Origin: a virus
Reading direction: 5' to 3' (one strand)
DNA: 57,193 nt
Virus record (IMG/VR): IMGVR_UViG_3300035670_000250
Span: 1-57,193 of that record
Position 1 is the stretch's first letter, and every line of letters begins with the position of its first letter. This document shows positions 35,989-45,223 of this stretch, piece after piece. The notes under the pieces were generated by a model. It worked only from the letters and a program-made list of their open reading frames with translations. It was not told the origin of the DNA and did not search any database. The position numbers and the translations under genes are program-made.

Positions 35989-38900
35989 ACAAGTCGTACT
36001 TGAGATCTGCACCACCTAACCACCCGGTTATTCCCGATGGGTATGAGAAAGAACTTCCTATCAAATATGTGAATGGGATTATTGTCATTGTTCCTGTTCC
36101 TCCTAAAGTGGGAGCACCCAAATCCTTTTCCCATTTCACGTTTGATGGCCAGTTTAGTGTAAGATCGGAACCACCTAAAGTTATGAGTATGAATGATATG
36201 GAATTTCCTGAACTTACTTCACTTGGAGTACCACTGAAACTAAAATATTTAGCTGTTCCTGTGGTTGCATTTGACAAATCCAAGAACTGAAGAGTTCCAT
36301 TTGTTGTGTTTATTTGATAAGAAGTCGAACCAGTGGGACTTCCGTTGTCATACATTTTCTCTTCGAATCTTAAGAAGAACGGTATTTGGTTTATTTGATC
36401 ATATTGTATATCTGAATTATAATAATAGTCTGTCGGGGGGTCAGAAGCGGTGCTACCCAATGCAACACTTGAACTATATGCAAACATTGAAGACAGTCTG
36501 ATTTTCCCCGAAGATAACGTGGTTACATCTTCTGGTGTGTCTATGAATCCTGTTGGTCCTGTGATTCCTTGTCTTCCTTGGTTGCCTTGGAAGCCTTGGA
36601 ATCCTTGGAATCCCTGTGGACCAGTCCCGCCATCTTTTCCTGCTACTCCTGGAGTTCCTGGGAGTCCAATTGGCCCAGTTGGTCCTTGTCTTCCTTGATT
36701 GCCTTGGAAACCTTGAACACCAGTTGGTCCCGTGACTCCTTGTCTTCCTTGGTTGCCTTGGAAACCTTGAACACCAGTTGGTCCTGTGATTCCTTGTCTT
36801 CCTTGATTACCTTGGAATCCTTGGAAGCCTTGAACACCAGTTGGTCCCTTTACGTTTCCAATTTCGACCCCCTGTTGATTGTTTATTTCTACTATTAAAG
36901 TTTCGCCATCTTCATCCAAGTAGAAGAAGAAACTAGATGATGGTCCTTGAGCTCCTTGTAATCCTTGAAGACCTTGGAAACCTTGGAAACCTTGAACACC
37001 CGTTGGTCCAGTGATTCCTTGTCTTCCTTGATTCCCTTGGAAACCTTGAACACCAGCTGGTCCAGTGATTCCTTGTCTTCCTTGATTCCCTTGGAAGCCT
37101 TGAACACCAGCTGGTCCAGTGATTCCTTGTCTTCCTTGATTCCCTTGGAAGCCTTGAGCACCAGTTGGTCCAGTTGATCCCTTAACACTTGATTCCGGAG
37201 TCAAGGAGCCTCCTCCTCTATAAACATATAACTGATCTGTGTCTGTGGTTATGAAAATATCACCTACTTTTACAGTGGTGTCGAGTGATGGATTTGGCAA
37301 ACTACTCGATTTAACTGCTATGGTTTGTGATCCTCTTGCTCCTTCACTACCTGTTCCACCCTTTATATTCCCTTGATATGAGAGAGTGGTTCCTGATCCA
37401 TCCAATTCATAGACATCCCACGACCCCTTTACAATTGATACTCCAAATTCACCACCTTGGAGTTGTGCTAGAGCTTCAGTTGTTGTTTCTGCGGTACTTA
37501 TTGATTTTCCAATTGGCCCCTGAGGCCCCTGAGGCCCTGTAGCACTAAACACATTGACCATAACCCATTGAGAACTATCGTCATCAACAATCCAAGTGAA
37601 TTCACCACCAACATTTGTATTGAACCATTTGGAGCCTGAAGTCACTCCATCTGATTCTTGTGGTGCAGTTGGCCCTATGAAATACTTTCCTGAACCAGCA
37701 GGACCAGTGACTCCTTGGAAACCTTGGAACCCTTGAAATCCTTGGAAGCCTTGGAAGCCTTGAAGACCTTGGAATCCTTGAAGACCTTGGAAACCTTGGA
37801 AACCTTGGAAGCCTTGGAATCCCTGTGGACCAGTCCCGCCGTCTTTTCCTGCTACTCCTGGAGTTCCTGGAAGTCCAATTGGTCCAGTTGGTCCTTGTCT
37901 TCCTTGATTGCCTTGGAAACCTTGTAAGCCTTGGAATCCTTGGAATCCTTGGAATCCTTGGAATCCTTGGAAGCCTTGGAAGCCTTGAACACCAGTTGGT
38001 CCTGTAATTCCTTGTCTTCCTTGATTTCCTTGGAAGCCTTGGAATCCCTGTGGACCAGTCCCACCATCTTTTCCTGCTACTCCTGGAGTTCCTGGAAGTC
38101 CAATTGGTCCAGTTGGTCCAGTTGGTCCTTGTCTTCCTTGATTGCCTTGGAATCCTTGTAAGCCTTGGAATCCTTGGAAGCCTTGGAAGCCTTGGAAGCC
38201 TTGAACACCAGTTGGTCCTGTAATTCCTTGTCTTCCTTGATTTCCTTGGAAGCCTTGGAATCCCTGAAATCCTTGATTTCCAGTTCCACCACCAAGTGGT
38301 CCCTGTGGTCCAGTGGCACTGAAAACATTCACCATGACCCACTGAGAACTATCATCATCAACAATCCAAGTGAACTCACCACCAACATTCGTGTTGAACC
38401 ATTTGGAGCCTGAAGTGACTCCGTCTGATTCTTGTGGTGCAGTTGGCCCTATGAAATACTTTCCTGAACCAGCAGGACCAGTGACTCCTTGAAGACCTTG
38501 ATTTCCTTGGAAGCCTTGGGTGCCGGTTGGTCCCGTGATTCCTTGTCTTCCTTGGTTGCCTTGGAAGCCTTGGAATCCTTGGAATCCCTGTGGACCAGTC
38601 CCACCATCTTTTCCTGCTACTCCTGGAGTTCCTGGAAGTCCAATTGGTCCAGTTGGTCCTTGTCTTCCTTGATTGCCTTGGAAGCCTTGGAAGCCTTGGA
38701 AGCCTTGAAAGCCCTGTGATCCAACTCCAGTTGTAATTTCCACCCAAGAAGATCCAGTGAATCCATAAAATTTAGAATCATCTAGATTGAATACTATGGT
38801 TCCTCTTTGATATTCCTCCGAAGCATCAAGAAGTATTTTAAATTGATTGTCAACAATATCGTAATTGACAATGTCGTTTACTCCCCAACCAGCAGTAGAA

Positions 38901-39112
38901 CCGAATCCCGAGTCTATTGAAGAAAGATTTTGAATTATATAACTACTGCTAGTAGATCCCGTCACTGGAACAAGTAGATCATCCGTTTGTATGCCATTTA
39001 CTTTAAAATTTATATCCGAAGAATCTAGCAGTGAAAAGTATGATTCGTTGCTAAATGATGCTTCTCTTCCAAGTTGTTTAATCTTGTTGATTAGTTCTAT
39101 GAATTGACTCAT
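35987..39112 (-). CDS. Long collagen-like tail fibre protein
   Basis: A 1041-residue protein. N-terminal domain (about 1-125, with SLLDSSDINFKVNGIQ and SKFYGFTGSSWVEI) is shared with the next two genes. It is followed by several Gly-X-Y segments rich in GFQ, NQG and GPTG, interrupted by two copies of a compact module (KYFIGPTAPQESDG...GSKWFNTNVGGEFTW), a GTTLSYQGNIKGGTG region, an SSFFFYLDEDG segment, and a unique C-terminal head (about 890-1041) ending GGADLKYDL. Its start overlaps the stop of the upstream fibre gene (ATGA). The long collagen-like shaft suggests a side-fibre or whisker-like adhesin. Confidence 0.78.
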   Translation of the reverse strand: MSQFIELINKIKQLGREASFSNESYFSLLDSSDINFKVNGIQTDDLLVPVTGSTSSSYIIQNLSSIDSGFGSTAGWGVNDIVNYDIVDNQFKILLDASEEYQRGTIVFNLDDSKFYGFTGSSWVEITTGVGSQGFQGFQGFQGFQGNQGRQGPTGPIGLPGTPGVAGKDGGTGPQGFQGFQGFQGNQGRQGITGPTGTQGFQGNQGLQGVTGPAGSGKYFIGPTAPQESDGVTSGSKWFNTNVGGEFTWIVDDDSSQWVMVNVFSATGPQGPLGGGTGNQGFQGFQGFQGNQGRQGITGPTGVQGFQGFQGFQGFQGLQGFQGNQGRQGPTGPTGPIGLPGTPGVAGKDGGTGPQGFQGFQGNQGRQGITGPTGVQGFQGFQGFQGFQGFQGFQGLQGFQGNQGRQGPTGPIGLPGTPGVAGKDGGTGPQGFQGFQGFQGFQGLQGFQGLQGFQGFQGFQGFQGFQGVTGPAGSGKYFIGPTAPQESDGVTSGSKWFNTNVGGEFTWIVDDDSSQWVMVNVFSATGPQGPQGPIGKSISTAETTTEALAQLQGGEFGVSIVKGSWDVYELDGSGTTLSYQGNIKGGTGSEGARGSQTIAVKSSSLPNPSLDTTVKVGDIFITTDTDQLYVYRGGGSLTPESSVKGSTGPTGAQGFQGNQGRQGITGPAGVQGFQGNQGRQGITGPAGVQGFQGNQGRQGITGPTGVQGFQGFQGLQGLQGAQGPSSSFFFYLDEDGETLIVEINNQQGVEIGNVKGPTGVQGFQGFQGNQGRQGITGPTGVQGFQGNQGRQGVTGPTGVQGFQGNQGRQGPTGPIGLPGTPGVAGKDGGTGPQGFQGFQGFQGNQGRQGITGPTGFIDTPEDVTTLSSGKIRLSSMFAYSSSVALGSTASDPPTDYYYNSDIQYDQINQIPFFLRFEEKMYDNGSPTGSTSYQINTTNGTLQFLDLSNATTGTAKYFSFSGTPSEVSSGNSISFILITLGGSDLTLNWPSNVKWEKDLGAPTLGGTGTMTIIPFTYLIGSSFSYPSGITGWLGGADLKYDL
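36998..37159 (-). repeat. 54-bp tandem repeats in collagen-like shaft
   Basis: Three nearly identical 54-bp units start at 36998, 37052 and 37106, with a fourth beginning at 37160. Each encodes one block of 18 residues (GFQGNQGRQGITGPxGVQ). The unit is a multiple of the 9-bp triplet block, so unit gain or loss keeps frame. Confidence 0.85.
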
Positions 39113-41937
39113 GTTACTTCAACCTGAATATTCGAAGCTGTGAATTTATTTGATGATCTATATATTTCATAATTGGTAATATAGCCAAACTCGTTGGTGT
39201 GTGATGCTTCTGATGCTATATTTATGAACCCTCCTCCAAACCCATTTACCTTGAAGGTAGGTGTTCCTGTGTAAGTTGATGGGTAAGCATAATAAATGTA
39301 TTGGTCACTAGCATCCACTTCAAAGGAATGTGACAAATTGGTGTCCAAAACTTTAGAAAGAGAAGTCAGGCCAACAGCGCCCAACGAAGGACTGGAATCT
39401 ACTCCATAATAATTAGGCCTTCTAAACAGAAAATTTAGTGACTTTGTTGCCGTTTCTTCAACACCTGAAGATGCTGTGCTGGATAAAGTGAATGTCACGG
39501 TCGCTGTTGGGTTTGCTGAAGCTGGATATGCAAAAGTCAATCCATTTGCATTCAAACTGGTGTATGGACTTGACAATTCAACTGGAAAATCTTCTGAGCT
39601 GACTCCTGATATGCTTATTGAGGCATAATTTACTTGTGTGATACTTGGCGAATATGTCGCCGAAAAACTGTCTGTTAGAGTATAGGAACCACTTCCTATT
39701 TCTAGTATTTGTTGTGTACTTCCATCGTATAAAAATGTTGATACCTTAAATTGATCAAATATGTCTGTGGTTCTAAGGTAATCAAAAGTCAAAGAACCAT
39801 CGTTTAATAAAAGTGGTATTTTTCTTCCTGATCCACTGACAGATCCAATCGCAGTGTAATTTATAGAGTTTCCTGTTATGGTGTTTGTTTCATAAGTTCT
39901 ATCAAACAGACCATCCCCTGTTTCTCCCTTGGGACCAGTGTTTCCTTGGAAACCCTGAAATCCCTGAAATCCTTGATTTCCAGTTCCACCACCAAGTGGT
40001 CCCTGTGGCCCTGTAGCACTAAACACATTGACCATGACCCATTGGGAACTATCATCATCAACAATCCAAGTGAACTCACCACCGACATTAGTGTTGAACC
40101 ATTTGGAGCCTGAAGTCACTCCATCTGATTCTTGTGGTGCAGTTGGTCCTATAAAATACTTTCCTGAACCAGCAGGACCAGTGACTCCTTGGAAACCTTG
40201 GAACCCTTGAAATCCTTGGAAGCCTTGAACACCAGTTGGTCCTGTGATTCCTTGTCTTCCTTGATTGCCTTGGAAGCCTTGGAACCCCTGAAATCCCTGA
40301 ACACCAGTTGGTCCCTTTACGTTTCCAATTTCGACCCCTGGTTGATTGTTTATTTCTACTATTAAGGTTTGACCATCTTCATCTAAGTAGAAGAAGAAAC
40401 TAGACGATGGTCCTTGAACTCCTTGGAATCCTTGGAGGCCTTGAAGTCCTTGGAATCCTTGGAAACCTTGAAGTCCTTGGAAACCTTGGAAGCCTTGAGT
40501 ACCAGTCGGTCCTGTAATTCCTTGACTTCCCTGATTGCCCTGAAATCCCTGAAATCCTTGATTTCCAGTTCCACCACCAAGTGGTCCCTGTGGCCCAGTT
40601 GCACTGAAGACGTTGACCATGACCCATTGAGAACTATCATCATCAACAATCCAAGTGAACTCACCACCGACATTTGTGTTGAACCATTTGGAACCAGCTG
40701 TGACTCCAGTAACAGGGGGCTCAGAACCTATAAAATAATCATTTTTTGATATTGTTATCTTAGCGGCAGTTCCCCCGCCTTCAAAAGTCCCACCAATTGC
40801 TATTCCATAACCCTCAGCAAATGTTATAAGATTCGTGGTGTATAATGAAATAAATTGATTTGATCCATCTAAATTTCTAGTGGCTACAAATGGCCAAACT
40901 GCTGGACCTTCTGGACCTGTATTTCCTTGAATGCCTTGAAATCCTTGAACACCAGTTGGTCCTGTGATTCCTTGGTTTCCTTGATTGCCTTGGAAGCCTT
41001 GAACACCAGTTGGTCCTGTGATTCCTTGGTTTCCTTGATTGCCTTGGAAGCCTTGAACACCAGTTGGTCCTGTGATTCCTTGGTTTCCTTGATTGCCTTG
41101 GAAGCCTTGAAATCCTGTTGGTCCTGTTATTCCTTGTCTTCCTTGATTTCCTTGGAAGCCTTGGAAGCCTTGGAAGCCTTGAAGTCCCTGAAAACCTTGG
41201 AAACCAGTCGATCCTTCCCCAGCACCAGCTGGTCCCTGTGGCCCAGTTGCACTGAAGACGTTGACCATGACCCACTGAGAACTATCATCATCAACAATCC
41301 AAGTGAACTCACCACCGACATTCGTGTTGAACCATTTGGAACCAGCTGTGACTCCGTCTGATTCTTGTGGTGCAGTTGGTCCTATGAAATATTTTCCTGA
41401 ACCAGCAGGACCAGTGACTCCTTGGAAACCTTGGAATCCTTGAACACCAGTTGGTCCTGTGATTCCTTGTCTTCCTTGATTTCCTTGGAAGCCTTGGAAT
41501 CCTTGGAACCCCTGAAATCCTTGGAAGCCTTGAAGTCCGGTTCCCCCCGATCCAACTCCCAATTCCTCCCAAGAATTGCCGTTGAACCCATAAAATTTGG
41601 AATCGCCTTCATTAAATACAATGGTTCCAGCTTGTTTATTTTCTGGATTTGAAGCATCTAGAAAAACTTGATACTGTGCGGAAGCTCCATTGAACCACAA
41701 AATATCATTGTTTCCCCAATCAGATGTGTTTCCAGTAAAACCAGAATGCAAATCACCGACATTTCTTACAATGTAACGATACCCATCAGTTGTTCCGGGA
41801 TCAAATGTTCCGTCCTCTTGAATTCCCTGAATTCGAAAATCAATATCCGAGGAATCGACAACATGAAAGAAATCACCCGTAGTTATGGTGTTATTTCTAT
41901 TCTTTTGCTTTAAAATATCGATTAATATTGTTGCCAT
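39109..41937 (-). CDS. Long collagen-like tail fibre protein, paralogue
   Basis: A 942-residue protein with the shared N-terminal domain (VVDSSDIDFRIQGIQEDGTF..., SKFYGFNGNSWEEL), multiple collagen-like segments, three copies of the GSKWFNTNVGGEFTW module (one preceded by a different DYFIGSEPP..GVT start), and a C-terminal head (about 690-942) that ends with NYYGVDSSP...IYYAYPSTY...ITNYEIYRSS. This head is paralogous to the heads of the next two genes. It is preceded by AGAAAT with no strong SD and a possible late octamer only 6 bp from ATG. Likely an adhesin fibre. Confidence 0.78.
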   Translation of the reverse strand: MATILIDILKQKNRNNTITTGDFFHVVDSSDIDFRIQGIQEDGTFDPGTTDGYRYIVRNVGDLHSGFTGNTSDWGNNDILWFNGASAQYQVFLDASNPENKQAGTIVFNEGDSKFYGFNGNSWEELGVGSGGTGLQGFQGFQGFQGFQGFQGNQGRQGITGPTGVQGFQGFQGVTGPAGSGKYFIGPTAPQESDGVTAGSKWFNTNVGGEFTWIVDDDSSQWVMVNVFSATGPQGPAGAGEGSTGFQGFQGLQGFQGFQGFQGNQGRQGITGPTGFQGFQGNQGNQGITGPTGVQGFQGNQGNQGITGPTGVQGFQGNQGNQGITGPTGVQGFQGIQGNTGPEGPAVWPFVATRNLDGSNQFISLYTTNLITFAEGYGIAIGGTFEGGGTAAKITISKNDYFIGSEPPVTGVTAGSKWFNTNVGGEFTWIVDDDSSQWVMVNVFSATGPQGPLGGGTGNQGFQGFQGNQGSQGITGPTGTQGFQGFQGLQGFQGFQGLQGLQGFQGVQGPSSSFFFYLDEDGQTLIVEINNQPGVEIGNVKGPTGVQGFQGFQGFQGNQGRQGITGPTGVQGFQGFQGFQGFQGVTGPAGSGKYFIGPTAPQESDGVTSGSKWFNTNVGGEFTWIVDDDSSQWVMVNVFSATGPQGPLGGGTGNQGFQGFQGFQGNTGPKGETGDGLFDRTYETNTITGNSINYTAIGSVSGSGRKIPLLLNDGSLTFDYLRTTDIFDQFKVSTFLYDGSTQQILEIGSGSYTLTDSFSATYSPSITQVNYASISISGVSSEDFPVELSSPYTSLNANGLTFAYPASANPTATVTFTLSSTASSGVEETATKSLNFLFRRPNYYGVDSSPSLGAVGLTSLSKVLDTNLSHSFEVDASDQYIYYAYPSTYTGTPTFKVNGFGGGFINIASEASHTNEFGYITNYEIYRSSNKFTASNIQVEVT
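40951..41112 (-). repeat. 54-bp tandem repeats in second collagen-like shaft
   Basis: Three units start at 40951, 41005 and 41059, nearly perfect, encoding GFQGNQGNQGITGPTGVQ. A fourth, more diverged unit follows. Units differ from those at 37 kb mainly by NQG in place of RQG. Confidence 0.85.
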
Positions 41938-41943
41938 ATTTCT

Positions 41944-41951
41944 TATTTATT
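41944..41951 (-). promoter_or_regulatory. Weak late promoter candidate near fibre start
   Basis: The minus strand reads AATAAATA only 6 bp before ATG 41937. If used, the transcript would be leaderless or nearly so. It may also be chance in AT-rich DNA. Confidence 0.3.
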
Positions 41952-41955
41952 TTGA

Positions 41956-43953
41956 TTAACTGACTGTTATCGTGGTCCCCGCTCCCAGACCAGTTTGTGT
42001 ACTTCTGTATATGTGGTATTTTTCCACATAATTGTTTGCGTTCGTGTGTGTTGAACCGCCAAAATCATGAACAGCGTTAAATTCAACCACATTTGTACCG
42101 AAGAAAAAGTCGGGAGATCCGGCACTATCTTCATATCTTTTCGGAAAAGCAAAAAATATGTATTGTCCTTCCGATGGACTTACTGTGAAACTCGTTGCAT
42201 AATTGTTGTCTAGATAACCAGTGAATAAATCCAAATCTTCTCCATTCACTGACGAAGATGCCGTGACACCATAATAATTATATTGTTTAAATCTTATGTC
42301 AAAATCTGCGGTATCGTTTGAACTACCTGAAGTGACAGAAAGTCTTATAGTTGCAGTGGCAATTCCGTTACTGAAAGAAGTTGGGTAAGATATTCCCGCG
42401 CCACTTGGGAAATTGGTGTCTGTTGCTCCACTCATGTCGAAAGGAAATCCACTGCTTCCCAATGAAGTTACTAAGTTAACGACAGAATTGTCTATAGGAG
42501 AATCTTCAGGAACAAATGTGAATTGAACATTTTTTCCCCCAACGTCAAAGGTTCCTGTTCCGATTAGGTAATCTTTTCCCCCCGAAGTATTATCAAATTT
42601 GAAGGTAGAAACAGTGAAAAGAGGAACCAAATCTGAAGTTCTCATGTAATCAAAAGTTAAAGAACCATCGTTTAATAAAATTGGTATTTTTCTAGCAGAC
42701 CCTGTGACAGTTCCTAGAGTGGAATAATTTATTGTATTTGTTTTTTCTGTTCCTGTTGCATAATTAGTATCGAACAACCCGTTTCCAGTTGGGCCCTGTA
42801 AACCCTGAAACCCTTGAAAACCTTGGAAACCTTGGAAACCAGTTGATCCTTCCCCAGCACCAGCTGGTCCCTGTGGTCCAGTTGCACTGAAGACGTTGAC
42901 CATGACCCACTGAGAACTATCATCATCAACAATCCAAGTGAATTCACCACCAACATTCGTGTTGAACCATTTGGATCCAGCTGTAACTCCATCTGATTCT
43001 TGTGGTGCAGTTGGTCCTATGAAATATTTTCCTGAACCAGCAGGACCAGTGACTCCTTGAAGTCCTTGATTTCCTTGAAAGCCTTGAAGACCTTGGAATC
43101 CTTGAAGACCTTGGAATCCTTGAAGACCTTGGAAACCTTGAAGACCTTGAAGACCTTGGAAGCCTTGGAAGCCTTGGAAGCCTGTTGCTCCCATGATTCC
43201 TTGATTGCCCTGAAAGCCTTGGAATCCCTGATTGCCTTGGAATCCCTGATTGCCTTGGAATCCCTGATTGCCTTGGAATCCCTGATTGCCTTGGAATCCC
43301 TGATTGCCTTGGAATCCTTGGAAACCCTGAAATCCTTGATTTCCAGTTCCACCACCAAGTGGTCCCTGTGGTCCAGTGGCACTGAAGACGTTGACCATGA
43401 CCCATTGGGAACTATCATCATCGACAATCCAAGTGAACTCACCACCGACATTAGTGTTGAACCATTTGGAGCCTGAAGTCACTCCATCTGATTCTTGTGG
43501 TGCAGTTGGTCCTATAAAATACTTTCCTGAACCAGCAGGACCAGTGACTCCTTGGAAGCCCTGGGAACCAGTTCCGCCAGATCCCACTCCTAGTTCTAAC
43601 CACTGACTCCCATCAAACCCATAAAACTTGGAATCTCCTTCGTTGAATACTATCACTCCACTTTGTTTATTGGATGCATCTAATAAAATTTCGTAGGAGG
43701 TGCCGTTGTAACGAACTATATCGTTGTCACCCCAGTCAGAAGTATTTCCTGTAAAATTTGGATGAAGATTGCTGACATCTCTCAAGATATAACGATAATC
43801 GTTTGTGGTTCCAGGATCTAATGATGCATCCTCTTGAATTCCCTGAACTTTAAAATTGATATCAGATGAATCTAATAGGAAAAAGAAATCAGGAGTATCA
43901 ATGGTGTTACTCCGATTTTGTTGTTTTACTGTACTAATTACTGTTATTGACAT
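41956..43953 (-). CDS. Collagen-like tail fibre protein, paralogue
   Basis: A 665-residue protein. It has the shared N-terminal domain (FLLDSSDINFKVQGIQEDAS, SKFYGFDGSQWLEL), a GFQGVTGPAGSG linker, two GSKWFNTNVGGEFTW modules, a long collagen-like tract between them rich in GFQGNQ and GLQ, and the C-terminal head (about 405-665) with QYNYYGVTASSS, YIFFAFPKRY and NNYVEKYHIYRST. Head and N-terminal domain are shared with its neighbours, but the shaft is shorter. Spacing to both neighbours is about 20 bp. Likely a receptor-binding fibre. Confidence 0.78.
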   Translation of the reverse strand: MSITVISTVKQQNRSNTIDTPDFFFLLDSSDINFKVQGIQEDASLDPGTTNDYRYILRDVSNLHPNFTGNTSDWGDNDIVRYNGTSYEILLDASNKQSGVIVFNEGDSKFYGFDGSQWLELGVGSGGTGSQGFQGVTGPAGSGKYFIGPTAPQESDGVTSGSKWFNTNVGGEFTWIVDDDSSQWVMVNVFSATGPQGPLGGGTGNQGFQGFQGFQGNQGFQGNQGFQGNQGFQGNQGFQGNQGFQGFQGNQGIMGATGFQGFQGFQGLQGLQGFQGLQGFQGLQGFQGLQGFQGNQGLQGVTGPAGSGKYFIGPTAPQESDGVTAGSKWFNTNVGGEFTWIVDDDSSQWVMVNVFSATGPQGPAGAGEGSTGFQGFQGFQGFQGLQGPTGNGLFDTNYATGTEKTNTINYSTLGTVTGSARKIPILLNDGSLTFDYMRTSDLVPLFTVSTFKFDNTSGGKDYLIGTGTFDVGGKNVQFTFVPEDSPIDNSVVNLVTSLGSSGFPFDMSGATDTNFPSGAGISYPTSFSNGIATATIRLSVTSGSSNDTADFDIRFKQYNYYGVTASSSVNGEDLDLFTGYLDNNYATSFTVSPSEGQYIFFAFPKRYEDSAGSPDFFFGTNVVEFNAVHDFGGSTHTNANNYVEKYHIYRSTQTGLGAGTTITVS
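43221..43310 (-). repeat. Five exact 18-bp tandem repeats
   Basis: The 18-bp unit GGAATCCCTGATTGCCTT occurs five times without a mismatch, at 43221, 43239, 43257, 43275 and 43293. It encodes alternating GFQ and GNQ triplets. Identity even at synonymous positions shows very recent expansion. Confidence 0.92.
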
Positions 43954-43972
43954 TTACTTTTTCCACTTTTTC

Positions 43973-45223
43973 CTAACTCACGACAACCGTTGTGCTTCCC
44001 AAACCAGTTTCGTCTGATCTATATATTCTGTATTTTTCCAAATAATTATTTGCGTTCGCATGTGTTTCGCCGGAACCAGCAACTTCAGCAAAACCCCCAG
44101 CAAATCCACCCACGGTGAAAGTAGCTTCTCCATAATCTTGTGGATATGCGTAATATATGTATTCACCGGAAGAAGCATTTATAGAGAAAGTTTTTACTCT
44201 AGAAGTTAGTAGTTCTTTGCTTCCAAAATTATCGGCGAGATTAATCAAGTCGCCCACTGTTATGCCTGAATTTGCAGTGACACCCCAATAATTATACTGT
44301 CTAAATGATATTGTGTCGGTCGCTGTATCAGAAGAACCATCTGAAGCTGTTGCAGTTATGGTGAATGTTATTGTAGTATTTTTTGAAGCTGGATAATCAA
44401 TGGAAGTGCCATTTGCAGAGATAGATATATACGGAGAAGAAAGGGAAAGGGGGTATCCAGTGTTGGTGGTATCCACACTTATAGAAGCAGCAACAACATT
44501 CAATATAACTGGAGTGTAGGAAGCTGTGAATGTTCTCCCTGTCAAAGACAGTGAACCGGAAGGGGCAATCAAAACCGATGCAGCTCCACTCAAAACAAAA
44601 GAGGAAACAGTGAACGTGTTAAACAAGTCTGTTGTTTTGATATAATCGAAAGTCAATGAACCATCGTCTAATAGAACAGGAAATTTTCTTCCAGTTCCAG
44701 TGACAGTTCCTATTGTATTATAATTTATACTATTTGATATACTAGTTCCAGTGACATAAGTAGCTTCGAATATTCCTGGACCAGTAGCGCCTTGAACACC
44801 AGTTGGTCCAGTGTCTCCTGTTCCTTGAAATCCCTGATAGCCTTGATATCCTTGAAATCCTTGATAACCCTGATTTCCAATAGAACCAGGAACACCGGCG
44901 GGACCAGGAGGACCGACTGAACCAGCTGGACCTGTCGGACCTTGAAATCCTTGAACACCAGTTGGTCCGGTGACTCCACTTCCCGAACCGTCGCCCGACC
45001 CTGCCGGACCTTGAAATCCTTGAAATCCTATTGGACCAGTCGGTCCTGCTACAACTTCAACATCTGGAGTTATGGTCGTGGGGGTTATAGCTGGAACGAA
45101 ATCCGAGGAAGTAAGTGGAATAGCGCCAGTCCCTATGATTTCATAAGGCCTGGTGGTATTACCAGATATTTTGGTGAATACTTGTTGTGGTGTGGGTACA
45201 GTTGTTTTTTTGTTTATTTTCAT
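43973..45223 (-). CDS. Collagen-like tail fibre protein, shortest paralogue
   Basis: A 416-residue protein. N-terminal domain is different from the other three (MKINKKTTVPTPQQVFTK, with ITPTTITPDVEVVAGPTG), followed by a short collagen-like tract with GPPGPAGVPGS and GYQGFQGYQG blocks, and the same C-terminal head type (QYNYWGVTANSG, EYIYYAYPQDY, NNYLEKYRIYRSDE). It overlaps the gp5 stop as ATGA. Its distinct N-terminus near gp5 could mean a different docking site on the baseplate. Confidence 0.75.
   Translation of the reverse strand: MKINKKTTVPTPQQVFTKISGNTTRPYEIIGTGAIPLTSSDFVPAITPTTITPDVEVVAGPTGPIGFQGFQGPAGSGDGSGSGVTGPTGVQGFQGPTGPAGSVGPPGPAGVPGSIGNQGYQGFQGYQGYQGFQGTGDTGPTGVQGATGPGIFEATYVTGTSISNSINYNTIGTVTGTGRKFPVLLDDGSLTFDYIKTTDLFNTFTVSSFVLSGAASVLIAPSGSLSLTGRTFTASYTPVILNVVAASISVDTTNTGYPLSLSSPYISISANGTSIDYPASKNTTITFTITATASDGSSDTATDTISFRQYNYWGVTANSGITVGDLINLADNFGSKELLTSRVKTFSINASSGEYIYYAYPQDYGEATFTVGGFAGGFAEVAGSGETHANANNYLEKYRIYRSDETGLGSTTVVVS

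Larger units (their letters stand above)
37541..43550 (-). repeat. Dispersed ~170-bp module, seven copies
   Basis: A nearly identical segment encoding GSKWFNTNVGGEFTW plus flanking residues occurs around 37.55, 38.32, 40.02, 40.61, 41.25, 42.88 and 43.38 kb within three fibre genes (the 40.61 copy has a diverged 5' part of the protein module). Third-codon positions are also conserved. This indicates recent duplication or ongoing gene conversion, and each pair is a substrate for recombination that would change fibre length or head. Confidence 0.85.

Noticed and set aside
37602-38342. Minus-strand ORF of 246 codons, and similar long alternative frames at 15.8-16.5, 40.4-41.3 and 43.0-43.5 kb on both strands
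   Set aside because: They are shadows of the collagen-like repeats: a 9-bp repeat keeps every frame open. Their translations are low-complexity (KVSKVS, PRLPRIPR, LESLEAL) and lie fully within real fibre genes.
40951-41112. Possible CRISPR-like array from regularly spaced repeats
   Set aside because: The 54-bp units are contiguous and coding, with no unique spacers between conserved repeats.
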